Assembly: GCF_958298935.1 (NCBI RefSeq)
Contig: NC_084925.1
Location: 10,971,001-11,035,000, forward strand
Source: Phragmites australis
Lineage: Eukaryota > Streptophyta > Magnoliopsida > Poales > Poaceae
Direction: 5' to 3'
DNA length: 64,000 bases
A model generated the notes under the pieces. It was not told where the DNA came from. It worked only from the letters and a program-made list of their open reading frames with translations, and ran no database searches. Every line of letters begins with the position of its first letter. Within the stretch, counting starts at the first letter, position 1. The position numbers and the translations under genes were made by a program. Below are positions 23,753-35,709 of this stretch, in pieces.

Positions 23753-23919
23753 TTCAAAATCTACTTTCCAATAACTTTTAATATAGGCTCTTATGGAAAA
23801 CACCACTATTATGGAAAACACCACCTAGAGAACCTAAATGGTGTCTATTTAAGAACAAAATCAAGTTTCAAAAATGTCGTATATTTTACAACGGTGAGAG
23901 TAGTAATCACTATTAAGTC

Positions 23920-26588
23920 TCAGAATGGCAATCATGTCCATGGATTCGGGTACCCGCAGATACTGTACCCGATAGAGTTGGGTATGTTGGGAAACATGTA
24001 GGCTACGTTAGTGAAAAATAAAAAATTACACCGTGTTCAACCAGAAAACCATATGAGTAGGGGATCATGGATTGTTACCACTAGACGTGCGGTCCGTTAT
24101 ACAACAACATGATAGCCTTTTGGCTATAATTAACCATGACACGTAGGCCATAAAAATTACACACATGCATCACATACATATAAAGGAGACACTATTCACA
24201 TCACTCTCTACAAAAACAAGTTAATCGTGGAATCGAATTCTAATGCCGCGATGTAAACACGTTATCCTAAAAAGCCCTATGCTCGGACAATGGAATTTTT
24301 TTCGAGGTATAGATCGCATCTATTAAAACGCTATGAAAATTCTATCAGAATAATCATAAAAAGCCAATTCCGAGTCATTCAAAATGTCTCTATTGTGGGT
24401 CCCTCAAAAGGACAACAACGCGTAACCTCGATCAGCTAGCTTACGACTTATGTCAGCTCATGGTGTTAGCCCCGATGGTGATTCTAGCTAGTAGGGGCAA
24501 GTCACGGCATGTCCTAGTTGGAGCACGAGCCAATCTTGTGGTAGTGTGTCATTGTCTATTCATACCTCATACGACACCTTAAAACCGATTGATCTCATCA
24601 ACTCGTGCATTAACCAATCCATCAAAATGAACCGATTATAAAAACAATAATAGATCCAATCTACTACTACTGTATATCAACTATATGCATCGATTCAAAT
24701 AAAAAAATATGCAGGATGGCTTTAATACCAATGTTGTGGAATGGGTAAGCTACTCTAGTGCAAAATTAAAAAAAAAATCTGCCATGTTCAACTAGGAAAC
24801 CATTGCGAGTAAAGGATCATGGATCATTACCACTAGACGTGCAGTGTAGCAAAAGAACAGCTGGAGCAATTGATACAACGTCATATGTGTCGATGTAAAG
24901 GAAGCAGTCAAACTCAACAGGGTTATCGTAGATGATCGACTTCCTAATCGGGATCAACTTTTAGGTTCAGCTTCCTTGTCATGAGCGTTTCGACTACATA
25001 GATGGGAGTGTTCTGACAAGGACTATATAGTATCCACACATCCTGGGCTAGAACGTTGAATGTTGGTGTGCTAGCACCATATGCACAACTAGGTTTTCGA
25101 GAGGTCTGGTGGAGAGGGTGCATCTATGGTTTCAGAGTGGCTCGACCGTACGCGCCCCTCCCCACGCCTCCCTTTGTATAGATCCTATTATGGACTCCAC
25201 GTTGGAATCCTATTAGGACTCTAGTCCCTCACAGATAACAATCCGTTTAAGACATCTTACGAATCCAATCCTCATGTCATGTTCTAACCTATTAAGTGTG
25301 TGACTCGTTAGATTCATGTATAAATGGCTACGACTCGAAAACCTCTTTCTGAACCAAAATCAACAGTTGGCCCTAACAGGGCTTATTGACCCTCGAATTT
25401 ACATAAAGATCATATCGACTGAACCTTAATATACACATGCACCAATCCCTTTATCTCACGATACCAGTTAAGCTCAAGGTGAGACACTTGTCATCCATGT
25501 GATAGTTGGACCATTTACTCGATCTCGTAGAAGATTACTCAACTCGTGATTAACCCTTTAATCATATTTGCATGACATGCATTTCTAATCCAACAACATT
25601 GAGAGGCCCAGAGATATCTCTCTCCTTATATAGGAGGCGCAAATTTTATCTTGATCGCTCACACCCCACGACATGATTCATGGCAAACCTGAAAGCTACC
25701 TTTATAACTACCCAGACACGGTAGCTCCTAAGTATGCAATTACATATTCTAGGAATCAATGATGATCTCATATCTAAGGATTCTGTGGGTACACTATTTG
25801 AGATTACAACTGATGGCATATCATATAACAATCCCAGCAGTTTCTCAATGTAGGTCTATCCAATACCATGTTCTCTAACATGTGTACACATTATTGATTT
25901 GATATATCAATATCTATGATCTGTGAAATATGATCATCAATCAACACATGTGCTAGTCTGTGAATCATTATTGTCTCACATAGTGTGATATAAGACTAGA
26001 GATCATTTAGAATAACATCACAATAAAACAAAGAGCTTCACAAACAAGTCACATACTTGCTAATCAATGTAAATAATAATTATCCAGGTAATATAATAAC
26101 ATATTATTTAAAAGTACATAAATATAGATAAGATACAATCATCTCTATGATTGCCTCTAGAATATATCACCAACAGGGCTGATTACCTGCGAAGTAGTGG
26201 ATCGAGCATGGGTTTTTTAATCTATCCACGGGTCTACTCGATAACTTACAATATTAGCCTGATGCTCCATTACTCCACAGCCTAGCCCATTTGTGAATTT
26301 GCTAGTTTATTCTAGGATAAAGTATTTATTTGAGTAATGAACCAAACATATTCTCATTAATATTGTTTTCCTGAATTGTGGTTTTTTTTTTCCTCTTGAG
26401 ATGATCTTGGAAAGGGTTTTCTAGGCTAGCTAGAAACCCACGAGCGACCTATGGGTTTCGGGTCGCCAGTGGGCACGGACACTGGCATAGATTTTTGCAT
26501 GTTAGCTTTGCGGGCATGGGTCGGGTTACAAAGTTCATGTGGCTGGTTGAGTGTGGATGTGCTCCGACATGATCTATTGTCATCTCTA
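23920..26588. mobile_element. hAT (Ac/Ds-like) element with exact 8-bp target duplication
   Basis: ATTAAGTC occurs at 23912-23919 and again at 26589-26596, directly outside the element, matching the 8-bp duplication of hAT transposons. Termini are TCAGAATGGCAATCATG and, at the right, the complement of TAGAGATGACAATAGATC. The internal GGGTACCCGC and CGACCTATGGGTTTCGGGTC phrases resemble short grass Ds-like elements. The original element is about 480 bp without transposase; the rest is a nested copia insertion (23985-26175). Confidence 0.85.
23985..26175 (-). mobile_element. Truncated BARE/Angela-like copia element nested in the hAT element
   Basis: On the minus strand the right LTR (26175-24732) starts TGTTGGTGATATATTCTAG and ends CATTCCACAACA. 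It is followed directly by TTGGTATTAAAGCC (24731-24718), a tRNA-iMet-type primer-binding site. The left end (23985 to about 24110) repeats the LTR end (TGTTGGGAAACATGTAGG on the + strand). Between them are only about 600 bp of untranslated leader, so most of the internal region and most of the left LTR are gone. BARE/Angela membership is inferred from the LTR termini. The flanking pentamers GGGTA and GGGCT are an imperfect target duplication. Confidence 0.7.
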
Positions 26589-28354
26589 ATTAAGTCCCAA
26601 CACTCCAAGATTGCAGCAGGCGTCGCCCATCTAATGGTCTGAATGATCCATATGTATTAGTATCATGTAGTAGCGATTTTGGCAAAGCATAGTTGAAAGT
26701 CGTAAGGAACTACTCCCTCAAGTCACAAATTAGTGACATTTTAGGTTGCATGCAGTCAAACTATCTAGAATTTGACTATCAATATTGAGATCGAACATTT
26801 GAAAACTATATGAATAGATGTGTCTTCAAAAGTAGTTTCACAATACTATAATTTTGCTATACTTCATAGATATATTACAATAGAAACCAGTAGTAAAGTT
26901 ACATTTTATAGACCCGATATCCAAACGTTATTTGGGAGAGACTCCACCTAGTGACGACATAAGTGACTTGAGGGCTATAGCGAGCTGCTACTATATTGTT
27001 TGAGTTTAAGAAATGATCTTTAATTTGGTGAGTATGAAATAAAAACATGGCCAGTATAGTACGACGTTACTGATGCTAAATGAAAACGTATTGCATCTGT
27101 CTCCCGCGCAGACAAACACGTACAGTCCCATGCATTCATGTATACTACTACCTCCATGATTTAATATCGATTCAGCACAATCAACACTCTTACTCCTCTT
27201 AATTGTTCCTATTTCTAAGTAATGGCACCGAACTCACCAATCCACTATGATCATTTAATCTTATTCCAACTATCAAGAGTTTTAATTATGGCTTCTTTTG
27301 ATAAGATCATCTAAAAATAAAACGACATTTATTGAAGAATATAACCAAATTTAAAAACGGCATCTATTTAAAAACAAAGCAAGCAGTGCATCCAGCTAGC
27401 TCCCGAAGCGAAGCTTCATCGAAGCCAAGGCAGCAAGCCAACAGGCAGTCGCTCTAGCTAGGGCATGCATGCATTGAATGCCACCACGAAAGGCGTATGA
27501 CATGGAGTCAAGGAGAGAGAGATCAGAGATCATCTCGTCTCTTTACTTTGGAGGGGTCCAGCCCGCTTCAGGAGATCTCCATCGGTGACCTGCGTCATCT
27601 GCACTAAATTTATTATCAATCCTACTCCCATAGACGCGAATGAGGCAAATCTTTCTGAAGAACTGAAAAATGGGAGAGAGCACTAGCTTCGATCAAATGC
27701 AATTAGTAAGAAATGAGATGAAACTGATGATCAAATGCACTAGCTTCGATCGGTTGGTGCTAGCTTGTAGTAGACCATGCATGGCTTCTCACTTTTTTGT
27801 TCACGTATGTATGCATGCATGGCTTCCAATCTACTACTATAGTAGATTAGCCGTGCTGGGAACTTATGCATTCTCGATGGGGTAGTTCTTCGTACTACTA
27901 GCTAGCAAGCAGTACTAGTAGATCGAGCTCAATTGCATGTGGATTGTACTACGTGCCTGCCTTCACTGGGGTGCATGTCGGCCGGAGTCGCGCGCGCGGG
28001 ACTCGGACAATAATCCAATTCAATTCGCCACCATAAAGGTTCTGCCCTGACTCTGCCTCTGCCTCTGCCTCTGCATCTACATGGTTGGCTGCTCCCAAGA
28101 CTTCAGTTTTTTTCACGTATGTGTGCATGCATGGCTTCCAATCTACTGCATTCTGATCGATCCGTTATTGTGGCGCAGCTTCCCATGCATGAATGCGCGT
28201 GCTTGCATGCATGTAAGCATGCAGCTGCTTCTAGTACCAGAAGGTTATCGGGTTATGGCCTTATGGGTTGTGGAGCTTGAAAGATTCTGGTTGGTTTGAT
28301 TCGGTATAGTTTCCAGCTGAGGCAAAGCACAGCAATGATGTTAAGTATAGCGCT
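26589..28354. other. Intergenic with RY motifs and a short direct repeat
   Basis: No gene was recognised. Stowaway-like CTCCCTC phrases occur near 26712 and 27149 without complete partners. CATGCATG/GCATGC words cluster at 27460-28220. A roughly 42-bp direct repeat lies at 27793-27835 and 28107-28147. A (CTCTGC)n stretch is at about 28047-28075. Open frames at 27670-27885 and 28081-28299 span the repeat and show no domain. Confidence 0.5.
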
Positions 28355-30001
28355 CACTACTACACAAATTATTTTCAGATACGGTCCATAACCCGTTTTC
28401 ACAGACGTTTAGTGTACCTACCTGTGATCGAAGACCCGTGGAAATAAATGATTTACACAGACGCAAAATAGACCATCTATGAAAATCTATTTTGACATGC
28501 AATTCACTTAATTAACCGGATATGAAAATCGGTTTCCATATACGGTTCCTTAAGTGAACTGCTTATAGAAATAGTTTTCATATGCGGTTCTCTTAAGGAA
28601 CCATTTATGGAAATAAATTTTCACAGGAGGTTACTTAAGTGAACCGTCTGTGATAATCGGTTTTCGAATCGACTTTTTTTATCTGAAAAAAGCGAAAAAA
28701 AAACCTTTTTTATCAAAGGAACCCCGCGGTCGTGCCGTTGCAAGTCACGATCCACACTATATTTTTGCATTGTTTTCAAATTTTTGCGTTCCATAGGAAT
28801 CGAACCCGCGGCCTCCCTTCACTCTACCCTCACGCGCGAACCCCCTTACCACCTCACCTATCAAGTAGTTGTGATTGAAATTGGATATTTTATCCTTTTA
28901 ACCTTTTATGCCAAAGGTTTTCACAAACGGTTCTCTTTAGGAACCACCTGTGAAAACTAATTTTTACAGGCAATTCTCTTTAGAAACTGCCTGTGGAAAC
29001 CGATTTTTACTGGTGGTTCCTTAAGTGAACCACCTATGATAATTGTTGTGAACCGTCTTCGATAAAACAGTCATAACTTTTGCATAAGGACTCCGATTTT
29101 GATGTTTTTTTACTCTACGGACATCCACAGAAAAAATTATATCTATTTCTCCCTGACTTTGTCGGGTTTGCCGATTTTTTCGAGGCCAAATTCGGCTTGG
29201 AAGATTGCTTTCTCGCCCTCAGAAGTTTCTGCACCGTTTTTGGAACACCCGTTTGTGTACATAGCCGTCACCCCTTATATCTCAAACTTGAGTAGAAATG
29301 TACTATGATTTCTAAAAAATAAAAATAAAAATAAAAAATATTTATGGTTGTACTGACGCTTGATGACACTTGATGATATTGTTATCACTAGTACTTTTGT
29401 AAGTATAATCTTGTTATTGATAGTGGGGGTCTTTAATCTTCTTCTAGATGATCTTGCTGGAGATGTTGAAGCTGGTAGTATTCTTTTTCTTCTCTGAGCT
29501 TACTTGCATTAATAAGACCTATGGTAACAATAGCATATGTGTGATCGGAACTTATGTGTAAAACTTCAATTAATTATTTGGATACATAAATTACCTTAAA
29601 TAAAAAATATTTTCAACTACAAAGTTATAGCTCATCAAGGGCTATGATTTTCATATAAAATTTGTCTCCATCAAAGTTCGTATGAGAAAGTTATAAATTT
29701 TTTAAGATAAGATGTCATTCATTTTCATATGCGGTTTCTTATGTGAACCGTCTGTGAAAATAGGCGCATGCAATTCATATAAGGAACCGTCGGTTCCTTA
29801 TATGAACCATCTATGAAAATCGCGACCTGCGAAAAAAACTATACCACAAACGATTCACATAAGGAACCGTATGTGGAAATGACCTTTACACAGGCAATTT
29901 CTTATGTCGCCCGTCTTTGAAAATCACTCAAATAGTTTACCATACGACCCGTCTAAAAAAAGACACCCTAGATATCTCCAAAAATAGTTTCTGTAATAGT
30001 T
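28355..30001. mobile_element. Non-autonomous CACTA element with GCT target duplication
   Basis: The left terminus CACTACTACACAAAT aligns base for base with the complement of the right terminus (AACTATTACAGAAAC). GCT flanks both ends (28352-28354 and 30002-30004), the 3-bp duplication of CACTA transposons. Subterminal regions hold many direct and inverted copies of a GAACCGTCTGTGAAAA-like motif. There is no transposase. A tRNA-like AATCGAACCCGCGG phrase near 28798 and a 71-codon frame at 29080 are part of it. Confidence 0.85.
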
Positions 30002-30004
30002 GCT

Positions 30005-30974
30005 CTCTCTCTATCTATCTATCTCTCGTGCGAAAAGACTTCATGAATTCGACGTAAATTTGTGGTGCTTTGGAAGGTATCAATTTTGAGAAAAGAACAT
30101 TTCTTTGTTTTCAACGGAAAGAACCACTACTCTCCCATAGGTCATGGTGTCCTGAAATGTTTTTTACTTATATATTTTTATTTTTCGAAATTAGCAGAAA
30201 TGTGAGGTCATTTTAAAAAAATGGAAATAGCTGCACATTTCGGTTATTTTTAAAAATAAAAATATATAAATAAAAATAAAAATCTCCTAAAATAAGCTTA
30301 TGGGCTGATTGAGTTTACATAGGCCTTGGGCCCAAAAAATGTTAGCCAGTCCGATTGAGCCTTTCCAGTTTGTACTTTGGTAGAATACAGGGTAGCCCGT
30401 GGGTCCCAATCTGTTTAGAGAAACAAGCTAGGGACGGCCCAGGCACATGTTTTTCACCGTTCTCTCACGTCCCCCTTTTTTTCCGAGGAACGATCCTTTT
30501 TTTCTAGAAAGAAAAAGGAGTATTGTGTCCCGTAGGTTCACTGACTCCGTACCGCCTGTTTTCTCAATACGATGCTGTATGGAAGCATATTTTCTTTACT
30601 TATAATTCATAAATGTAGCCATGTTTGAGCACCTGTACTGGTAAGAAATTTGTGCAATATATGCTGCTAAGGAAAAAACTTAAATTACAGAATATCTGTA
30701 AGACCTTTTGTCATAGAAAAATATAAAAATATTTCATAGAACGGTGCATGATGTTATGTGTGGTACCAAAAGGGTTTTTCTACACCCCAAAGCTAGCTAT
30801 TAAGGTGAGGAGAGGGCTCTTCCCTCCCTTTGTGTGCATTGTCATTCCAACCAAGATATGAGATATATTTCTACACAATCTCTCACTTCGCACATTAGTG
30901 TTCATCAATCCCTTTAGCAACCCTTCATCGTATACCAACGGTCCCTCGGTGAAGGGATCGGTAATATTTTAAGA
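30005..30974. other. Intergenic, no gene seen
   Basis: A CTCTCTATCTATCTATCTC simple repeat follows the CACTA element. The rest is AT-rich and holds no domain-bearing frame. Confidence 0.5.
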
Positions 30975-31090
30975 GAGTGTGGATTAGGACATTTAGAACT
31001 ATTTCGGCTTCAACGACAACATAAGAAACATATATCAATTTCTATCTAAACATGCTCTAGATTTATCTAGTGTGTCTACTCTATCTAAAC
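30975..31090 (-). mobile_element. Remnant of the element C 3' LTR
   Basis: About 110 bp (GATTAGGACATTTAGAACTA and following) match the U5 end of the LTR at 33870-33985. The match stops near 31085, so the rest of this LTR is deleted and fused to internal sequence. Confidence 0.65.
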
Positions 31091-31815
31091 GTGATCTACG
31101 TACTATATATATGCATATATATGATGAGAATGAAATATATGTACAACTAGATAATTTATCAAGATAGTAAGTTTAAGCTATATTATGCATGGAAGTAGCT
31201 TAAATAAATAAAAGATTTGGCAATAATATCAATTGAAGCATTTAAGCATTGCATACCTTTGGGGATATATTAATTACTCCATGAGACTACAAAAGATATC
31301 ACTAGAAAGATATCTTAGTCTCAAAATCACAACCTATAGGATATACTCCCCTTAAATGTGTGCATATAAATGTTGAATACTTGTGAGATATATATACACT
31401 TGTTATTCATAACAATGAGAGTTTATCCTATAGATTAGATATCATAGTACATAAAAGATACCAAATGTAAAAACTAGTGCCATAAAATGAACATACAACT
31501 AATAAACCATGTAGGTTGCTCATGAGTTAGAGATAAACACAAGCAACCTATCATATAAAAACCTACACTAGGCATTGCAATAAATTAAAATAAGCATATG
31601 CAACCCTATATGAGGCAAATAAGCTAGAAGTAAAAAAACAAAATGTATGAACATAAGTCTAGCTATCATTTACCTCTTTTCCTTTGGATGAGATTTGGGT
31701 ATGTGATGATCATAATATTCATCAATACACCCATCTTGTACACTTGGCTTCTTTACTTGAACATTCACTTCATCTTGTGAGCCAAGTCCCCAAATCCCCA
31801 TAACCGCTTTGGGCT
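31091..31815 (-). mobile_element. Non-coding 3' region of element C
   Basis: AT-rich and without pol domains. A purine-rich block (complement of ACTCCCCTTAAATG at 31345) resembles blocks at the same relative place in elements A and B. Confidence 0.55.
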
Positions 31816-33683
31816 TCAAGTCTTCTTTGGAATCCAAACCGATTAGAGCCCCTTCATATTGGTTATGACTTCCTTAGTAACCCAAATAGGTTGGTTACAC
31901 CTCCAATTCTTTCTCTTAATCAGGTGTGCAACCATCTTGTCATTGTCCTTTTCTTGAGCTTGTAGTGGTTGCTCTTGGTCTTGATCTTGAGTTAGGCTTG
32001 ATGTAGAGGTTGGAGGTCTTGTTGGAGAGGTTCGTCATCTTATTTTTCTCCTTGGTCTTCTTCTTCACTTGTTTGCATTAGAAGAACTTGTGACCTTCTT
32101 AATGGCATTTGAAGCATGTCACGGTGGACTCCTCCGTAAGCTTATTCACCATGAAAGCACAGTTATCTTCAGAAGGTTGGACATGTCCTTTGCCCTTTAA
32201 TCTTGCCAAGTTTTCTTTGAGCCTCTTCACTTCTTGCTTAACCTCATCTTTCTCTTGTGCAATGAGATTATTAGGTGAATCTACAACAACATTCTCAACG
32301 CATTTCTCATTGCAAAGAGGTGAGCTAAATATATCAATTAAATCATCACAAGAAGTAAAAGTATCTACTTTAGGACTGAAATTAAATAGAGAGGTAGATT
32401 GCTTCAAAGGGACCTTAGTTTAAGATTCAATGCACTCAAATTTAGCTTTAAACTCATCATACTACTTGTTTAGCAAATTAAATTTGCACAATAATTATTC
32501 ATAATTAGTAACAAAGGTAGCATGAATGTCATTAAGTGCATTGAATTTCTTAAGCTCTTTAGATTGTTTCTTAAGGGTCCTTTGTTGCTCATTGATCAAA
32601 TGAAGGAGAATCCTCATCGGATTCATCATCACTTAAATCGTTATCCATACATTTAGTCATAAGGCATTTGTGAGATAACTTGTGCGATGATGACTTATGT
32701 GATGACGACCTTGAGGAAGAGCTTTTCTTAGAAGGGAGGATGGTGAAGCTTTCACCACTTGAGCTTGACTCTTTATCGTCGCTCACCCATTTTCCAATGC
32801 TAGCAACTACCTTGGCTCTTCCCCTTATCTCCCTCTTCTTGATCTTGATCTTTTTCTTCTTCTTGATATGATCAATTGTGTTGACAAGTCTTCAATAGAA
32901 ATAGGATGATCAACCTTGGCGTTGAACCTCTTTATGTTCTTCTCTATCTTTGAGAACAGCTTGACCATCTTAGGATCAATTTCTTCATCACTTGATGTGC
33001 TTTGATCATCCTCTTTATAGCTCTCTTTATCTTGATCACCATCATCTTCGCTTGAGCTTGACTCTTGCTCTTGTCTCCTTTCTTGGTATCAAATAAGGAA
33101 GAAGCTTCTACCTCCATGTTCATTGTCATCTCATGGACGGTGATCTTACCGAGCACTTGACTTGGAGTCATCTTCTTGATGTCATTGTTGCCGTAGATGA
33201 TGGAGACTATCAACTTGTACTTCGGAATAAGAGCTTAAAGTATTCTTATCCCCACTTGATTATCTTCAATTGGCATCAAACCGAACCTATTGATCTCATT
33301 GATAAGAATATTCAAACGTGAGTACATGCATTAGCACTTTTATGGGGTAATTGCTTGATGCAATTGAGCTTAGTAACAGGCACATGATATTTCTCATTGT
33401 GTACATCCTTTGTAACTTCATGTATTTCAATGACACTAAACCAAATATCATGTGCATTAGTGAGATAATAAATATGATTAAATGCATCAACACATGTAGA
33501 TGATAAAAAGATACTCCTGGTCAATACATATAATTGCCTCTCCTTGTTGGTGATGCGAGGTCGCATCCCATCCTCGGTGACTCTCTAAACATTCAATCAT
33601 CGGGCTTACAAATAACAAGTCATTAGAATTTTTCACTAGGAGAAGTTTATGCCATCGAAAAGTGAAACACTATAGGAATCCAT
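31816..33683 (-). pseudogene. Degenerate gag of element C
   Basis: Minus-strand copia-type gag. The ATG at 33683 starts MDSYSVSLFDGINF, a gag N-terminus, with stops soon after. The UBN2-type region is at 33566-33300 (AHDIWFSVIEIHEVTKDVHNEK). A Ser-rich linker with a KCLMTKCMDND motif lies at 32786-32589. A coiled, Lys/Glu-rich segment (VKQEVKRLKENLARLKG) precedes a CFKCH knuckle near 32105. The frame closes at VWIPKKT plus stop (31818-31816). Stops and frameshifts are spread throughout. As in elements A and B, no protease or polymerase follows. Confidence 0.8.
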
Positions 33684-33825
33684 CCCAACCCCAAACGTCA
33701 CTACTCACTAGGCGGTAAGCCTAACTGATCACAATGGGACTAAGCCTCAAATGCCACTTGAATTAGTGAAACCTTATGAAAGGTATGAAGCTCTAACACA
33801 AATTGTAGAGCTAGATGTGAGCCCT

Positions 33826-33840
33826 AACTCTGATACCCAT
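33826..33840 (-). other. Primer-binding site of element C
   Basis: On the minus strand ATGGGTATCAGAGTT directly follows the LTR end and matches the initiator-Met tRNA complement used by plant copia elements. Confidence 0.7.
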
Positions 33841-35611
33841 TGAACGGATTGGTGACGTCCTAACAGAGGAGTGAGTTAGGACACTTAGAACTATTTCGGC
33901 TCCAACAACAACACAAGATAAACCTATACCAATTTCTATCTAAATATACTCTAGTTTTATTTAGTATATCTACTCTACCGATCAAAGCACTTGCGACCTA
34001 TCTAAGAAGGTAAATTGTAAGAATGTAAATAAGAAAACGTAAATACGGTAGAGAAAGCAAACTCGGCATAAGGGATTTTTTTTCTGTGGTATCGATGGCA
34101 TGAATGCCACCCCTAGTCCATGTTGGAGCTCCACAAAGGATATGTTCCCAGTCGGCACCCGGTCACGGCTCTTGAGCCACCAAGTCACAAAAGCAAAGTC
34201 TCCACCCGGATGAGCCACCAAAGCTCAAAGGCAAGGTCTCAACACTAGCCTCTCTTCTGGTTCCTTACCGCCGTGATCACTTCAGAGCTTGAGCTACCAA
34301 GGCAAGGGTCTCCATGTCACTGCACAATCGCCTTGTCGCCTCTCCACACCAAGTCAAAGGGTTAACAAGTTTGTTGGCGAGTCATCAAGACTCCAAGGTG
34401 TCGGCATACCGAGAGGTACAAGCTTGGATCACTCCTTGATCCAATCTCTAAGCAGCAATCACCTAGCAACACTCTCTCTAGGTCTATAAGCACTAATCAC
34501 TCTTTAATGGTATGCTTAATCGTCTTGAATGATCACTTTAAGAACTTTGGTGGCTTGGATATCTTCTTAGATGTACAAAAATTTCTCTGGACTTCAGCAC
34601 CTTCAAATGGCTAAGTGGGGGCTATTTATAGCCTCAAACCCGCGTATTACACATCAACCCAACGGCTCTAAAAGCTGTTAATACTAAATGATCCGGTGAG
34701 AACAGTAGTACTAACACCGGATCATCCAGTGAGTACACTTTCACAAACTAACCGTTGAAACCCCAATCAAGCCTCTATGAACACCGGACACTCCGATGTA
34801 TACTTCATCTTCATCACCGGACTATCCAATGAGTTATCCTAACCCATCCAAGTGTTTCCTTCTTCTCTATGTAAATTTCTCTGATATATGCATCTGGTGC
34901 ACATCACTTCATCACTAGACTATCCAGTGAGTTGACTTCAGCCAACCGAGCCAATGCAACCTTCTCTGGAAATAATGCTCCAATGTTACACAGCCTTCTT
35001 CTCCGGACCATCCAACGCCTTGAACTTTGTTCCGCTTCTTTTTATTGTTTATTGTTCGGTGTATTGTACTGTGTTCATTTCATTCACGCCGAACCATCTG
35101 ATGGGTTGAACCTTCGATCTTCAGCAGTTGCATCCTTCTCTGATAATAATGCTCTGTTGCATTCATCCTTCTCAACACCGGACCATATGATGGGTTGAGC
35201 CTTCTCTTCTTTTCTCTGAAAATACTCCACTGCAACTCTCACTGATCACCAGACTATCCGATATGGCTTAAGTTTCATTCTTCAGCACAAAACCTTCTCT
35301 GGAAAAATTTCTCTGGTGAGCACTCTGCTCAAACATCGGACCTTCCGGTGAGGTCTTTAGGCTTCTCTCTCATTTGACAAATACACTCTAATGAGTTCAA
35401 ACACCTAGAGCATCGGACCATCCGGTGAGGTAAATTTTCCTAGGACTTCTCCAGTTCAGTTCAGCTTTGTCCCGGTTGCGGTAGCTTCTTCATGTATTGC
35501 ATACGTGAGACCTACTAGCATACATTTTTAACAAATATGTTAGTCTCATTGACTATATTATCATTAATCACTAAAATCATAATCATGACCTAATGAGACT
35601 ATTTCGCTACA
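33841..35611 (-). mobile_element. Element C 5' LTR
   Basis: On the minus strand it runs from TGTAGCGAAATAGTC (35611) to CCGTTCA (33841), 1.77 kb. The TATA box TATAAATA is at 34630-34623. Upstream of it (34690-35430) is an array of about ten near-palindromes close to CACCGGACCATCCGGTGAG. It is the same family as the isolated LTR at 4729-6294. Confidence 0.75.
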
Positions 35612-35709
35612 CTCGAGCCATGCCACACTGGTACAAACGGTACATCATGAACCTTCTCACACTAGTGTCCATTGGGCTAGAGATGCGTAGACCAAACTAT
35701 AATACCAAT

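Noticed and set aside
28790..28860. tRNA-like AATCGAACCCGCGG phrase
   Set aside because: Only a T-arm-like segment on the complement is present. No full cloverleaf can be built, and it lies inside the CACTA element.
30005..30974. Missing pol genes of elements A-C elsewhere in the window
   Set aside because: No protease, integrase, RNase H or copia reverse transcriptase motif was seen on either strand anywhere; the only reverse transcriptase remnant is the LINE at 59275-60935.
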